NCBI GenBank assembly: GCA_003132305.1
Contig: PKXJ01000035.1
Coordinates: 95,579 to 159,578 of the forward strand
Reading direction: 5' to 3'
Source: Acidimicrobiaceae bacterium
GTDB lineage: Bacteria; Actinomycetota; Acidimicrobiia; Acidimicrobiales; RAAP-2
DNA length: 64,000 nucleotides
Shown: one piece after another, positions 17,256 through 26,589 of the stretch
Numbering within the stretch: position 1 is the stretch's first letter
Layout of the letters: every line of letters starts with the position of its first letter
Made by a program: the position numbers and the translations under genes
The notes under the pieces: model-generated
Database searches by the model: none
Told to the model about the DNA's origin: nothing
Seen by the model: only the letters and a program-made list of their open reading frames with translations

Positions 17256-18560
17256 GTGCGGTACTGGATCGAGACGCTCGGGTGCCCCAAGAACCTCGTG
17301 GACTCCGACAAATTGGCGGGACTCTTGGAGTCCCAGGGCTACCTCGTCGCGACGAGCCCCGAGAGGGCCGATCTCGTGGTGGCGAACACCTGCGCCTTTA
17401 TCGAAGCCGCACGCGAAGAGTCCATCGAAACCGTGCTGGACCTGGCCGATCGAAAGCGCGAGGGTGCGCGTCTGGTGGTGACCGGCTGCATGGCCGAGCG
17501 CTACGGCGACGAACTCGCGGCCGCGCTACCCGAGGTGGACCTCGTCGCGGGTTTTGGTGAGAGCCTGACCAGCGTCGTGCCCTCGACGCCGGTCACCCTT
17601 CGCCCGCGTCCCGGTTCGTCGTTCGATCTGTTGAATCTGCCCCGGCCCCAGGCGAAGGCGCCCTGGGCCTACGTGAAGATTGCCGAGGGCTGTGATCGGC
17701 GATGTGGCTTCTGCGCGATCCCGACGTTTCGCGGTGATCAACGCTCTCGCTCGACCGAAGAGATCTTGATCGAAGCGCGCGCCCTCGTCGCGGGCGGCGT
17801 GCGCGAGTTGGTGTTGATCGCGCAGGACCTCGCGAGTTGGGGTCACGACCGGCGTCGGGCCGGGCGCGGTGAGGCGCTCGAAGTGCTCGACGACGGCGGC
17901 ACGCAGCCGTTGATCGAACTCACGAAGACGCTCAGCCGCGAAGTCGAGCGCGTGCGCCTGCTCTATCTCTACCCGTCGGGTCTTACCCCGGGACTGATCG
18001 AGACGATCCTTTCGACGGGCGTGCCGTACTTCGACCTCTCGTTGCAACACGCCTCGAGACCCCTGATGCGAGCGATGCGTCGCTGGGGCGACGGGCCTCG
18101 ATTCCTCGAGCGCATCGCGGCGATTCGCGCCGTGGAACCCGACGCGACGTTTCGCTCCTCGTTCATCTTGGGCTATCCCGGCGAGACCGAAGACGATCAG
18201 CGCGCGTTGCTCGACTTCATCGAGGCCGCGCAGTTGGACTGGGCCGGGTTCTTCACGTTCTCTTCGGAAGTGGGCACCTACGCGAACGATCTCGACGATC
18301 CCGTCGACCACGAGCTCGCCCTCGAGCGACTGCGCGAGGTCTCCGAACTCCAAGACACCATCACCGCGAAGAAGCGTGACGCCCTGGTGGGTACTCGCCA
18401 ACGGTTGCTCATCGATTCAGTTGGTGTTGGTCGAAGTGTCCGCGAGTGCCCGGAGATCGATGGCGTCGTCATGGTCGATCCCTCACTTATCGTGGGTTCG
18501 ATGGTGGAGTGTGAAATTGTGGCGAGCCACGGAACGGACCTGGAGGCGGTCGCGCGGTGA
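17256..18560 (+). CDS. rimO: ribosomal protein S12 methylthiotransferase RimO
   Basis: 434-residue radical-SAM methylthiotransferase that modifies the conserved Asp of ribosomal protein S12. The N-terminal UPF0004 domain has TLGCPKNLVDSDK, VANTCAF and TGCMAERYG, the three cysteines for one 4Fe-4S cluster. The radical-SAM motif CDRRCGFC (about residue 149) supplies the second. A C-terminal TRAM-like domain follows. The GCPKNLVDS signature separates RimO from MiaB. GAAGGAG lies 4 bases before the GTG start. The stop overlaps the pgsA start. Confidence 0.95.
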   Translation: MRYWIETLGCPKNLVDSDKLAGLLESQGYLVATSPERADLVVANTCAFIEAAREESIETVLDLADRKREGARLVVTGCMAERYGDELAAALPEVDLVAGFGESLTSVVPSTPVTLRPRPGSSFDLLNLPRPQAKAPWAYVKIAEGCDRRCGFCAIPTFRGDQRSRSTEEILIEARALVAGGVRELVLIAQDLASWGHDRRRAGRGEALEVLDDGGTQPLIELTKTLSREVERVRLLYLYPSGLTPGLIETILSTGVPYFDLSLQHASRPLMRAMRRWGDGPRFLERIAAIRAVEPDATFRSSFILGYPGETEDDQRALLDFIEAAQLDWAGFFTFSSEVGTYANDLDDPVDHELALERLREVSELQDTITAKKRDALVGTRQRLLIDSVGVGRSVRECPEIDGVVMVDPSLIVGSMVECEIVASHGTDLEAVAR

Positions 18561-19129
18561 GTACCGATCGTACCTACGGCCCGTCGGCGTTGCTCACGCC
18601 CGCGAACATGATGACGGCCTTTCGCATCGTCGTGGCGCCCTTCTTCATCTACCTGATCGTCTTTCATCGCATCTCGTGGTGGACGACCATCGTGGGACTA
18701 TCGGTGGCGGCGTCGGACTTCTTTGACGGGATCGTCGCTCGCCGTCACGGCACGACGACCTCGGGCGCCTTCCTCGACCCCTTCGCCGACAAGGTGATCG
18801 TGCTCGGCGGGCTCTACGCCATGATCGCGTCGCGTCCGCACGGACTGACATTCTTCGTCGTGCCCTCCATCCTCATCACGCTGCGCGAAATCGGGATGAG
18901 CGTGTATCGGGCGCGCGCGGCCAAGCACGGCCTCTCTATTCCCGCGAGTCGACTGGCCAAGTGGAAGACCTTCGTGCAGGACTGGGCCATTGGGTTCTGC
19001 GTCTTGCCCCTCACCGGTCACCACCCGGCGTTCGCCTTCGTGACGATCTGGTTGGCGGTCGTCCTGACGCTCTACACCGGATGGCAGTACTACGCCGTGG
19101 GAAAAAGGGTCGTCGCGAGTGCGCGTTGA
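18557..19129 (+). CDS. pgsA: CDP-diacylglycerol-glycerol-3-phosphate 3-phosphatidyltransferase
   Basis: 190-residue membrane enzyme of the CDP-alcohol phosphotransferase family, forming phosphatidylglycerophosphate. The signature D-G-x2-A-R-x8-G-x3-D-x3-D is complete in FFDGIVARRHGTTTSGAFLD followed by PFAD. About five hydrophobic helices are present. The start overlaps rimO by 4 bases (GTGA) and the end overlaps cinA by 11 bases. The rimO-pgsA-cinA order is a conserved actinobacterial arrangement. Confidence 0.93.
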   Translation: MSTDRTYGPSALLTPANMMTAFRIVVAPFFIYLIVFHRISWWTTIVGLSVAASDFFDGIVARRHGTTTSGAFLDPFADKVIVLGGLYAMIASRPHGLTFFVVPSILITLREIGMSVYRARAAKHGLSIPASRLAKWKTFVQDWAIGFCVLPLTGHHPAFAFVTIWLAVVLTLYTGWQYYAVGKRVVASAR

Positions 19130-20393
19130 GATCGTCGCGGTGGGTACGGAACTTCTCCTGGGACAGATTCCCGACACCAACTCGCAGTGGCTGGGCGAGC
19201 GCTTAGCCGCGAACGGTATCTCTTCGTACTTTCACCAACACGTGGGTGACAACCACGAACGCATCGTGCTGGCCTTTCGAACGGCCCTCGCTCGCAGTGA
19301 CGCGATGATCGTCTGTGGCGGGCTCGGCCCCACCCAAGACGACATCACGCGCGCCGCCCTCGCCGAAGTGATGAACGTGCCGCTCGATCGCGACGAAGCG
19401 TTAGTCGCGACCATTCGAGAGATGTTCGACTCACGCGGACGCGTCATGCCCGACAACAACCTGCTCCAGGCCGACGTTCCTCGGGGGGCCACGATTATTC
19501 CCCAGACCCGCGGCACGGCGCCGGGACTCATCTGTCAGGTCGGCTTAAAGGTGGTCTACGCCGTGCCCGGCGTGCCCTACGAGATGAGTGACATGTTCGA
19601 GCGGGCCATTCTGCCCGATCTCTTAGAGCGTCAAAGCGAGTCGGGCGAGACCTCAGTCATTCGCAGTCGAGTGTTGCGCACGTGGGGCGCGAGCGAGTCC
19701 GCGCTCGCTGAATCCGTGGCCGAGCGCTTCGAGGCGCTCGAACACGGCGGCCAAGTGACCATTGCGTTTCTCGCGTCGGGCATCGAAGGTATCAAGGTTC
19801 GCCTCACGGCTCGTGGCGACAACGACGAAGACGCGTGGTCGCTCCTCCGCGACGAAGAACGAACGGTGCGAGCACTGATCGACGAGAAACTCGGTGACAT
19901 CATCTTTGGCGTTGACGACCAGACCATGGAAGACGTGATCGCGGACCAGCTGCTCGCGCGCGGCGCCACACTGGCCGTCGCCGAGTCACTCACGGGGGGG
20001 CTTATCGCGAGTCGTCTCGTGAACGTCGCGGGGGCGTCGAAGTGGTTTCGCGGCGGCGTCGTGAGCTACGCGTCGCAAGTGAAGTTCGACGTGCTGGGTG
20101 TGCCCGAAGGACCCGTCGTGAGCGCCGAGGCCGCCGAGGCGATGGCCGTAGGTGTACGAAAGCTGCTCGGGGCGGACTATGGACTGAGCGTCACCGGCGT
20201 CGCCGGACCCGAAGAACAAGAGGGTCAGCCCGCGGGCACGGTCTTCGTCGGACTCGATCTCGGCGATCAAGTCCACCACGTGGCGCTTCGACTGCCGGGC
20301 GATCGGCCACGCGTGCGCGCCTACAGCGCCATCAGCGCCCTCGACGCGCTTCGTCGAGTGCTCGAACGTCACGAGGTGTCGCCCCCCATGTGA
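19119..20393 (+). CDS. cinA: CinA-like protein, nicotinamide mononucleotide deamidase
   Basis: 424-residue two-domain CinA. The N-terminal MoCF-type domain (about 1-170) begins VEIVAVGTELLLGQIPDTNS and has CGGLGPTQDDITR; in the family it hydrolyses ADP-ribose or pyridine nucleotide pyrophosphate bonds. The C-terminal domain (about 265-415) has AVAESLTGGLIASRL, the nucleophile region of NMN deamidase (PncC). In many bacteria cinA lies directly upstream of recA. Here about 4 kb of other genes separate them. Confidence 0.93.
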   Translation: MRVEIVAVGTELLLGQIPDTNSQWLGERLAANGISSYFHQHVGDNHERIVLAFRTALARSDAMIVCGGLGPTQDDITRAALAEVMNVPLDRDEALVATIREMFDSRGRVMPDNNLLQADVPRGATIIPQTRGTAPGLICQVGLKVVYAVPGVPYEMSDMFERAILPDLLERQSESGETSVIRSRVLRTWGASESALAESVAERFEALEHGGQVTIAFLASGIEGIKVRLTARGDNDEDAWSLLRDEERTVRALIDEKLGDIIFGVDDQTMEDVIADQLLARGATLAVAESLTGGLIASRLVNVAGASKWFRGGVVSYASQVKFDVLGVPEGPVVSAEAAEAMAVGVRKLLGADYGLSVTGVAGPEEQEGQPAGTVFVGLDLGDQVHHVALRLPGDRPRVRAYSAISALDALRRVLERHEVSPPM

Positions 20394-20512
20394 TTGAGGG
20401 GAGATGAACCTCCGTTGAGACCAGCGGGCGCGGGCACGATGATGGTCAGCTTGACTCGCAAGGGTCGTACGTATCTGGGACCGCGGTGGGGCGATTGATC
20501 TCTCCTCAATCA
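20391..20512. repeat. 15-bp imperfect inverted repeat pair
   Basis: The 15-mer at 20391-20405, which begins with the cinA stop codon, is matched in inverted orientation at 20498-20512 with one mismatch. The 92 bases between hold no gene. It could be a two-way transcription stop between convergent cinA and the DUF4232 gene, or the terminal repeats of a very small mobile remnant. Confidence 0.5.
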
Positions 20513-20565
20513 CGTAGTGGCGCCAAGCGGAGCCGTCACAGTTTCTTCTTCAAATCAGTACGGCT

Positions 20566-21450
20566 TTACATGCCGGTGTTCAACGCCATCACGTACGTGG
20601 CTCTGTTGGCCGACCACGAGAAGGTCACGAAGAGATCATTGTCGCCAATGTTCCAGGCGCCCGGCGAACCGGAGAAGTGAAGATTCATAGACACGAGCAA
20701 GGTGAAACTTCGTTCGCTGGTCCAGGAGAACGGCAGGTAGCTTGTGACATTCCCGCTGTGGAGGCGGATGATAACGCCTCCTTGCTGGCTTGCGGCGAGA
20801 TACTTCTTTGAGGCAGCGACCGGACCAAGCGCGTGCCACGCAATGAGGTAGTTCTGTATCTCAGCGACCGCCGCGTGGTAGGTGGCTTGGCGTGCGCGAG
20901 CGGTCGAGAGAGACTCGATGGGTCCCACGGCGGTGGTCGTGACCTTCGCGCACACCGAAGTGGCACCGCCGCTGATGTGGACGTAGATCGCTCCCGTGCC
21001 GCTGGGGGTGAGTACGACCCCGTTGGCGGTGGCGGACTCGCAACGACTCTTGGGCCAGTTCGCGGTGTTCATGAACGCGTACTCCAAGTACGCCCGACCG
21101 CCGCGCGCCTGAAGGGTGACGATGATGCGAGGAGGGTGTGCCCGTACCCAGCTCATACTGACCGGGCCGACTGACGCCCTACTCGTTCCAATGACTGGTT
21201 GGGCGCGAGGTACGCCTGACAACGTGCACGCGGTTGAACCATTGTTGGTCAATCCAATGAGGAAGTTCGACTGGGTGGCGATGCCGTCGAGGCCAAACAT
21301 CGTCGCCGTGAGGTGGCTGCGCGCGGTGCAGGGGGGCGTCCGCGAGGTCGACGCGCTCGAGGTGGATTCGAGACTCATGAACCACGTGCTCGACAGAACC
21401 AGGAGAAAGGCGACAACTACGTCTCGAATCGTTGCGGTGGAGATTCTCAT
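20566..21450 (-). CDS. secreted DUF4232 protein
   Basis: 294 residues. The N-terminal helix (about 10-30) is a signal peptide or membrane anchor. Residues about 40-180 match the DUF4232 pattern: an initial Cys in TPPCTARSHLTATMFG, then LIGLTNNGSTACTLSGVP, and paired cysteines later (SRCES, TSVCAK). This is an extracellular beta-sandwich domain of unknown role, common in actinobacteria. The last ~110 residues (KKYLAASQQGGVIIRLHSGN, then SWTSERSFTLLVS) are not recognised. ATG 21450 is chosen because AGGAG lies 6 bases before it; the open frame extends 30 codons further. Confidence 0.75.
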   Translation of the reverse strand: MRISTATIRDVVVAFLLVLSSTWFMSLESTSSASTSRTPPCTARSHLTATMFGLDGIATQSNFLIGLTNNGSTACTLSGVPRAQPVIGTSRASVGPVSMSWVRAHPPRIIVTLQARGGRAYLEYAFMNTANWPKSRCESATANGVVLTPSGTGAIYVHISGGATSVCAKVTTTAVGPIESLSTARARQATYHAAVAEIQNYLIAWHALGPVAASKKYLAASQQGGVIIRLHSGNVTSYLPFSWTSERSFTLLVSMNLHFSGSPGAWNIGDNDLFVTFSWSANRATYVMALNTGM

Positions 21451-21769
21451 GCGCATCTCCTCTCGAGGGGTGTCAATCAGAGCGATACCACCCCTTACAG
21501 TACGGACATTTGGCCCGATCGCGGGCGGGACCAAAGTCAATTGTTGCCGCCATTTCGAGACGAGCGATGTTGGAGGAAATCGTCAGCAGATATCCTCCGC
21601 GCCTCCACGCGATTAAGGGAAGACCCACCGGCCCTTACTGAGGTGGAGGGGCGCGCCGGGGGTAGACGTCACGTGCCTCTCCGTAATCGGGGGTGGTTTA
21701 TCCCACCTCCATCACACGGTGGAGGCCTCGACGACCTCATCTAATCTCCCTTAGGAAAGAGAGGTGGCC
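21451..21769. other. divergent intergenic region
   Basis: About 320 bases between the divergent DUF4232 and serine-hydrolase genes. It contains several short GGTGG/CCACC and CCTCC/GGAGG complements (for example 21701-21706 with 21718-21723) that could form small hairpins. A TAATCT hexamer at 21742-21747 would start a ~16-base leader carrying GAGAGG for the hydrolase gene. No reading frame here is convincing. Confidence 0.4.
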
Positions 21770-22999
21770 ATGTCGTCACTCGAGGTCGAAGTAGACCCGT
21801 CGGCTTTTGGGTTCTCCACGGAGCGTCTGGCGCGCATCAAGCCGGCCTTCGATCGTTACGTCGCGGACCGGCGCCTCGCTGGCTGGCTCGCGACGGTGTC
21901 GCGCGGTGGCCAGCTCGTCTGGAGCGACAAGGGCGGACACCGGAATCGGGAAAAGGAACTCGAGGTCACGGACGACACCATCTGGCGCATCTACTCGATG
22001 ACCAAACCCATCACCGCGATCGCGGTGATGATGCTCTACGAAGAGGGCCACTTCGATCTCACCGACGAGGTCGGCCAGTGGATCGACGCGCTGCAGGAAC
22101 CTCGCGTGTGGGAGGGCGGCACGCCGGAACACCCCGTGACCGTGGCGGCCGTCGAACCGGTGCGAGTCCACCACCTCTTGACCCACATGAGTGGACTGAC
22201 CTACGGCTTTCACTATCTCCACCCCGTCGACGCCATCTACCGCGACAAGGGCTACGACTTCGGATTTGCCAAGGGCGCGGATCTCGTCCAAGCCGTCGAC
22301 GACTGGTGCACGAGTCCGCTGCTCTTTCAACCGGGCTCGAAGTGGAACTACTCGGTCTCCTTCGACGTGTTGGGCCGCCTTATTGAGATCTGGAGTGGTC
22401 AGCCCCTCGACGTCTTTATGAAGGAGAGGATCTTTGACCCACTGGGCATGAGCGACACCGAGTGGTGGTGTCCGCCGGAAAAGGCGGACCGTCTAGCGAC
22501 GCTCTACGTGCCCTCGAACGGCGACTCCTTTCCCTTTGACGACCTGGGCAAGCATTCGCTGCACCCGCCGCGCATCTTCGGCGGAGGTGGAGGGTTGCTC
22601 TCCACGGCCTACGACTACAACCGCTTCATGACGATGCTGCTTCGCGGTGGCGAACTGGACGGGCAGCGACTGGTGTCGAGTCGCACGCTCGAACTCATGA
22701 TCGAGAACCACCTGCCCGGCGACGGCGACCTCGTGGACCTTGCCGAGGACTCGTATTCCGAGGCCGCTTACGCCGGTCAGGGATTCGGCTTTGGCATGTC
22801 GGTAATGATCGACCGGCGCAAGAACAAGTCACTGGTCACGGAGGGTTCGTTCTTCTGGGGCGGCGCGGCTTCGACGACCTTCTGGGTCGACCCCATCGAA
22901 GACCTGGCCGTTGGGTTCTACACCCAACTCCTGCCGAGTGGGACCTACCCCATTCGACGTGACCTGCAGCGATTCGTCTATCAGGCGTTGGCTGATTAG
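21770..22999 (+). CDS. serine hydrolase, class C beta-lactamase/esterase family
   Basis: 409-residue penicillin-binding-protein-like serine hydrolase. The catalytic SxxK motif is SMTK near residue 76 and the second motif Tyr is in KWNYSVSFDVLG near residue 193. The third motif region near the C terminus reads WGGAAS, the form seen in EstB-type esterases. No signal peptide is visible, so it is probably a cytoplasmic esterase or peptidase rather than a resistance enzyme. ATG 21770 is preferred to GTG 21764 because GAGAGG lies 5 bases before it. Confidence 0.85.
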   Translation: MSSLEVEVDPSAFGFSTERLARIKPAFDRYVADRRLAGWLATVSRGGQLVWSDKGGHRNREKELEVTDDTIWRIYSMTKPITAIAVMMLYEEGHFDLTDEVGQWIDALQEPRVWEGGTPEHPVTVAAVEPVRVHHLLTHMSGLTYGFHYLHPVDAIYRDKGYDFGFAKGADLVQAVDDWCTSPLLFQPGSKWNYSVSFDVLGRLIEIWSGQPLDVFMKERIFDPLGMSDTEWWCPPEKADRLATLYVPSNGDSFPFDDLGKHSLHPPRIFGGGGGLLSTAYDYNRFMTMLLRGGELDGQRLVSSRTLELMIENHLPGDGDLVDLAEDSYSEAAYAGQGFGFGMSVMIDRRKNKSLVTEGSFFWGGAASTTFWVDPIEDLAVGFYTQLLPSGTYPIRRDLQRFVYQALAD

Positions 23000-23062
23000 T
23001 GGCTCGCAGCTTCGAGAAAGGTTTTCTCACGTCAGATCGCGTCTCTCCACTAAACAGAGAGC

Positions 23063-24226
23063 GTGCGCACGACTCGTCTGATTTTTCTGGTGGTGCTGCT
23101 CGCGGGCCTGACGCTGAGCGCGTGCGGACAGAGTTCCAGTAGTCCTCCGGTTAAGCGTGCCCACTCTCGTTGGACGATTCAAACCTCGCTGAAGAGTGGC
23201 GCGAGGCTCGTAGGAATATCGTGCCCTTCGGACACGTTTTGTGTTGCGGGAGACGGGAGCACCGTCAAACAAACGACCGATGGTGGCCAGACGTGGACGG
23301 AGGATCGAGCCGCTGCGTCGTACTCCGTGTACGACGAATCGTGCGCGGCCAATTATGTGTGTCGAGGCATTGGATCTCGAGGCGGGAACTACATCTATTT
23401 CATGAGCGAAGTCTCGGGCTCCACGTGGGTTCCGGTGTCCGGGAAGATTGCCGAGCAGGGCGTTGTGGGAGTCGACGCCATTTCGTGCCCGTCGACCAGC
23501 GAATGCGTAGCCGTCGGCACGGCCGCGCCCGGCGGTAACGCGAATCACTATCCCGTCTGGGTTTCGAGCGACCTCTCGGCGACGGGATCGTCGCGGGCAT
23601 CTATCTGGAAACGCTCAGAGATTTCGTTTCCCAACCTCGGAATAACTGGTGGCCTTCAGGCGGTGTCTTGTCCTAGCGCGCGCGTGTGTTACACGGTGTC
23701 AGACTTCTACCAAGACGGCGCCGCCTTCTTCAAGTCATCGTCGGACGGCGCGTCGTGGAGGCCCGTTGCTATGAAGCACGTCGCGAAACTCTCACTGGCC
23801 TCTCTGGAATCGTTGACGTTCAAGAGTGTCTCGTGTCCCACGAGCGAAGCGTGCACTCTCGTTGGACTGACTCGAAGCAACGACCTGTTCATCCTTCAGA
23901 CGAAAGATGGCGGCACCAGCTGGCGCTGGACCGTGGAGTTGGGTGCGCGTGGGCCGTCATTCAATGGACGCTCACCGATCGTCTCGTGCGCCAGTGCCGC
24001 CGTCTGTGTCGTCGTTGATGACTACACGACGTTTCTCACGACGAATGCCGGCGTGAAGTGGGTGAACGAGTACGAACCGCGTGCCGACGGGCTCATCGAG
24101 TCCCTCAGCTGTCCGACGTCGCGAGAGTGTTTTGCCACCGCTTCACGCGTGGTCCTCATCAATGACGCGGTCGCCTCGCTCGGGGCCGGCCGCATCCTCA
24201 CCTTTAGCGAGGTCCCCTCGCCGTGA
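23063..24226 (+). CDS. lipoprotein with repeated SCPS/BNR-like motifs
   Basis: 387 residues. A lipoprotein signal peptide ends in the lipobox LSAC (Cys near 21), so the protein is tethered outside the membrane. The rest is a series of about six beta-propeller-like repeats. Each starts with a variant of ISCPSTSECVAVG and ends with a segment like TTDGGQTW or SSDGASW, similar to BNR/Asp-box and photosystem-stability-factor-like blades. The Cys pairs in each repeat probably form disulfides. Ligand and role are unknown. It lies between the hydrolase and recA with its own start. Confidence 0.8.
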   Translation: MRTTRLIFLVVLLAGLTLSACGQSSSSPPVKRAHSRWTIQTSLKSGARLVGISCPSDTFCVAGDGSTVKQTTDGGQTWTEDRAAASYSVYDESCAANYVCRGIGSRGGNYIYFMSEVSGSTWVPVSGKIAEQGVVGVDAISCPSTSECVAVGTAAPGGNANHYPVWVSSDLSATGSSRASIWKRSEISFPNLGITGGLQAVSCPSARVCYTVSDFYQDGAAFFKSSSDGASWRPVAMKHVAKLSLASLESLTFKSVSCPTSEACTLVGLTRSNDLFILQTKDGGTSWRWTVELGARGPSFNGRSPIVSCASAAVCVVVDDYTTFLTTNAGVKWVNEYEPRADGLIESLSCPTSRECFATASRVVLINDAVASLGAGRILTFSEVPSP

Positions 24227-24348
24227 GCCGCTGACCGAGGAGGGGGATCGCGACGTAGAAATGGCGAAAATCCGCCAATTCTCACCGCTATCGTGGGTTT
24301 AGTTCCACGGTGGGCTGTGCTGAAGAACCGGGAGGTAAATGCCCGTTA

Positions 24349-24362
24349 CGAACAAGTGTTCG
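24349..24362. promoter_or_regulatory. SOS (LexA) box upstream of recA
   Basis: CGAACAAGTGTTCG is a 14-base palindromic match to the Gram-positive/actinobacterial LexA operator consensus (CGAAC-N4-GTTCG). It ends 85 bases before the recA ATG and overlaps the region upstream of TACCCT (24366-24371), a candidate -10. recA should therefore be repressed by LexA and induced by DNA damage. Confidence 0.9.
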
Positions 24363-24411
24363 TAGTACCCTAAAACCTAGGCGGACGCCGACCGATGTCA
24401 CAGGGGTTATC

Positions 24412-24417
24412 TAATTT
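24412..24417 (+). promoter_or_regulatory. second, start-proximal -10 hexamer of recA
   Basis: TAATTT ends 6 bases before ATG 24424, the leaderless arrangement. It lies downstream of the LexA box and could give a basal transcript whose product has 8 extra N-terminal residues. Confidence 0.45.
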
Positions 24418-24447
24418 GCCCCGATGACGAAAAACAAGGAGATGGTA

Positions 24448-26589
24448 ATGGCAACCGATGATCGCGACAAGGCTCTCGAAGCTGCGCTCGGCCAGATAGA
24501 AAAGCAGTTCGGCAAGGGTTCGATCATGCGCATGGGCGAGACCATGAACTTCAACATTGAGTCCATCCCCACCGGCGCCCTTGCGCTCGACATGGCGCTC
24601 GGCATTGGCGGACTGCCGAGGGGGCGCGTCGTCGAACTCTACGGGCCCGAGTCCTCGGGTAAGTCCACGCTGGCGATGCACGTCGTCGCCGAAGCGCAGC
24701 GCAACGGCGGGGTGTGCGCCTACATCGACGCGGAGCACGCCATGGACCCGGTCTACGCGCGCGCCATTGGTGTGAACGTGGACGATCTCTTGATCAGCCA
24801 GCCCGACACTGGTGAGCAAGCACTCGAGATCGTCGACATGTTGATTCGTTCGGGTGCGCTGGACGTGATCGTTATCGACTCAGTGGCGGCGTTGACGCCG
24901 CGCGCGGAGATCGAAGGCGACATGGGTGACAGCCACGTCGGACTGCAGGCTCGCCTCATGAGTCAGGCGCTTCGTAAGCTGACCGGTGGACTCTCCAAGT
25001 CCAACACGGTCGCGATCTTTATCAACCAGTTGCGGGAAAAAATCGGCGTCATGTATGGATGCTTTCACTATGACGCTCGCGTGGTCCTCGCTGACGGAAC
25101 GACCGAGATGATCGGCAGGATTGTCAACCAGAAACTTCCCGTCGAAGTGCTCTCTTTCGACGCCGCGACGGGCGCTGTAGTCCCCAAACGCGTCGTTAAT
25201 TGGTTCGACAACGGTAAAACGGAGGAGTTCCTTAACATCACGGTGGCAAAACCAATCAAGGGCGGCCGGGTCGCACTCGCCTGCACTGCTAATCACTTGG
25301 TCCGGACGCCGAATGGATGGGTCGAAGCCGGCAAGCTAAAGGTTGGCGACCGCGTGCTCGAGGCGCTTCCGCATTACTTATCGGACTTCCAATGGTCGGC
25401 GCTGCGCGGCACCTTGATGGGTGACGGCGCGCTCTCGCCCACTCGTAGCGGTTTCGCGGCTCGCTTCCGCTACTCCCACGGCGGTGCCCAGGCTGAGTAT
25501 GCCGACTGGAAAGCCTCACTCTTCGCCAATGTGAGTTCTTCCCGTCACGCGCGACCCGATGGCGTCGTCACGTATGACTTCCAACCGCTGCCGGAGCTCG
25601 CAGATCTGCGACAGAGTGTCTACCTCGAGGGAAAGAAATACCTCGACGACGACTACTTCAAGTCCCTCACTCCACTGTCACTAGCGCTCTGGTACATGGA
25701 CGACGCACATTTCGCAGTCAGGTCCAAGGGCGTACAGCAGCGGACCGAAGGACTCTCGGGTCGCGCAACAATCTGTGTTCAGGCGATTGAAGAGGGCACG
25801 CGCGATCGCCTTGTGAGCTACCTCGCCGACACGTGGGGAATTCACGTTACGCTGAGAGCACGCGGAACGCGGAAACAGGCGACGTTGATATTCACCAACG
25901 CCGAGACCGTGAAGTTTCAGGCCCTAATTGCCCCCTTCGTGCACCCGAGTATGGAGTACAAGCTCCTACCTCGATTCCGTGGGCAGTTCGCCGTCGAGCC
26001 GGAGTTCGTGCCGATGAACTACCAGCTTGTGGCGATGCCGGTGATCGACGTGCGAGTGAAGCCCAAGTCTCGCTCGATGCACCGTTTCGACATCGAAGTG
26101 GAGGACAGTCACAACTACCTCGTCAACGGAGTCGTGGTGCACAACTCGCCCGAAGTGACCCCGGGTGGACGGGCCCTCAAGTTCTACGCCTCGGTGCGAC
26201 TCGACATTCGTCGTATTGAATCCATCAAGGACGGTACGGAGGTTGTCGGAAACCGCACGCGAGTGAAGGTCGTCAAGAACAAGTGCGCCGCGCCCTTTCG
26301 CCAAGCCGAGTTCGACATCATGTACGGCCAAGGCATTAGCCGTGAAGGCTCGGTACTCGACGTCGCCGTGGAGTTGGGCTTCGTGAAGAAGGCCGGTGCC
26401 TGGTTCACCTACGAAGGTGAGCAGATGGGTCAGGGTCGCGAGAACGTCAAGACGTTCCTGCGTGAGAATCCCCAGACCATGGCCGAAATTGACGAGCGCG
26501 TGCGGGCGCATCTGGCGAACGCGCTCGTGCCCGACGTTGTCGGATCCTCCGAGGGTCTCGACATCGACGCGCCCCTCAGCCTCGACTAA
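24448..26589 (+). CDS. recA: recombinase RecA precursor with in-frame intein
   Basis: 713-residue precursor; after splicing RecA is 351 residues, the normal size. The extein has Walker [23 protein letters not shown], and the L1/L2 loop regions around [10 protein letters not shown] and INQLREKIG. The host sequence is cut after VMYG and resumes [17 protein letters not shown] 24448 is chosen because AAGGAG (24436-24441) sits 6 bases before it and the N terminus then aligns with other RecAs; an in-frame ATG at 24424 follows a second promoter. The stop overlaps that of the convergent monooxygenase gene by 4 bases. Confidence 0.97.
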   Translation: MATDDRDKALEAALGQIEKQFGKGSIMRMGETMNFNIESIPTGALALDMALGIGGLPRGRVVELYGPESSGKSTLAMHVVAEAQRNGGVCAYIDAEHAMDPVYARAIGVNVDDLLISQPDTGEQALEIVDMLIRSGALDVIVIDSVAALTPRAEIEGDMGDSHVGLQARLMSQALRKLTGGLSKSNTVAIFINQLREKIGVMYGCFHYDARVVLADGTTEMIGRIVNQKLPVEVLSFDAATGAVVPKRVVNWFDNGKTEEFLNITVAKPIKGGRVALACTANHLVRTPNGWVEAGKLKVGDRVLEALPHYLSDFQWSALRGTLMGDGALSPTRSGFAARFRYSHGGAQAEYADWKASLFANVSSSRHARPDGVVTYDFQPLPELADLRQSVYLEGKKYLDDDYFKSLTPLSLALWYMDDAHFAVRSKGVQQRTEGLSGRATICVQAIEEGTRDRLVSYLADTWGIHVTLRARGTRKQATLIFTNAETVKFQALIAPFVHPSMEYKLLPRFRGQFAVEPEFVPMNYQLVAMPVIDVRVKPKSRSMHRFDIEVEDSHNYLVNGVVVHNSPEVTPGGRALKFYASVRLDIRRIESIKDGTEVVGNRTRVKVVKNKCAAPFRQAEFDIMYGQGISREGSVLDVAVELGFVKKAGAWFTYEGEQMGQGRENVKTFLRENPQTMAEIDERVRAHLANALVPDVVGSSEGLDIDAPLSLD
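25060..26145 (+). mobile_element. RecA intein with LAGLIDADG homing endonuclease
   Basis: 362 residues from Cys (TGC 25060) to Asn (AAC 26143-26145), followed by the +1 extein Ser. Splicing blocks are present: A at [17 protein letters not shown] with the TxNH motif in [11 protein letters not shown] at [12 protein letters not shown]. The endonuclease has two LAGLIDADG motifs, [11 protein letters not shown] and [11 protein letters not shown]. Insertion between Gly and Ser of VMYG/SPEV is the RecA-b site used by the Mycobacterium leprae intein (365 aa), not the M. tuberculosis site at KNK/C, which is uninterrupted here. The insert looks less G+C-rich than the exteins. Confidence 0.95.
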
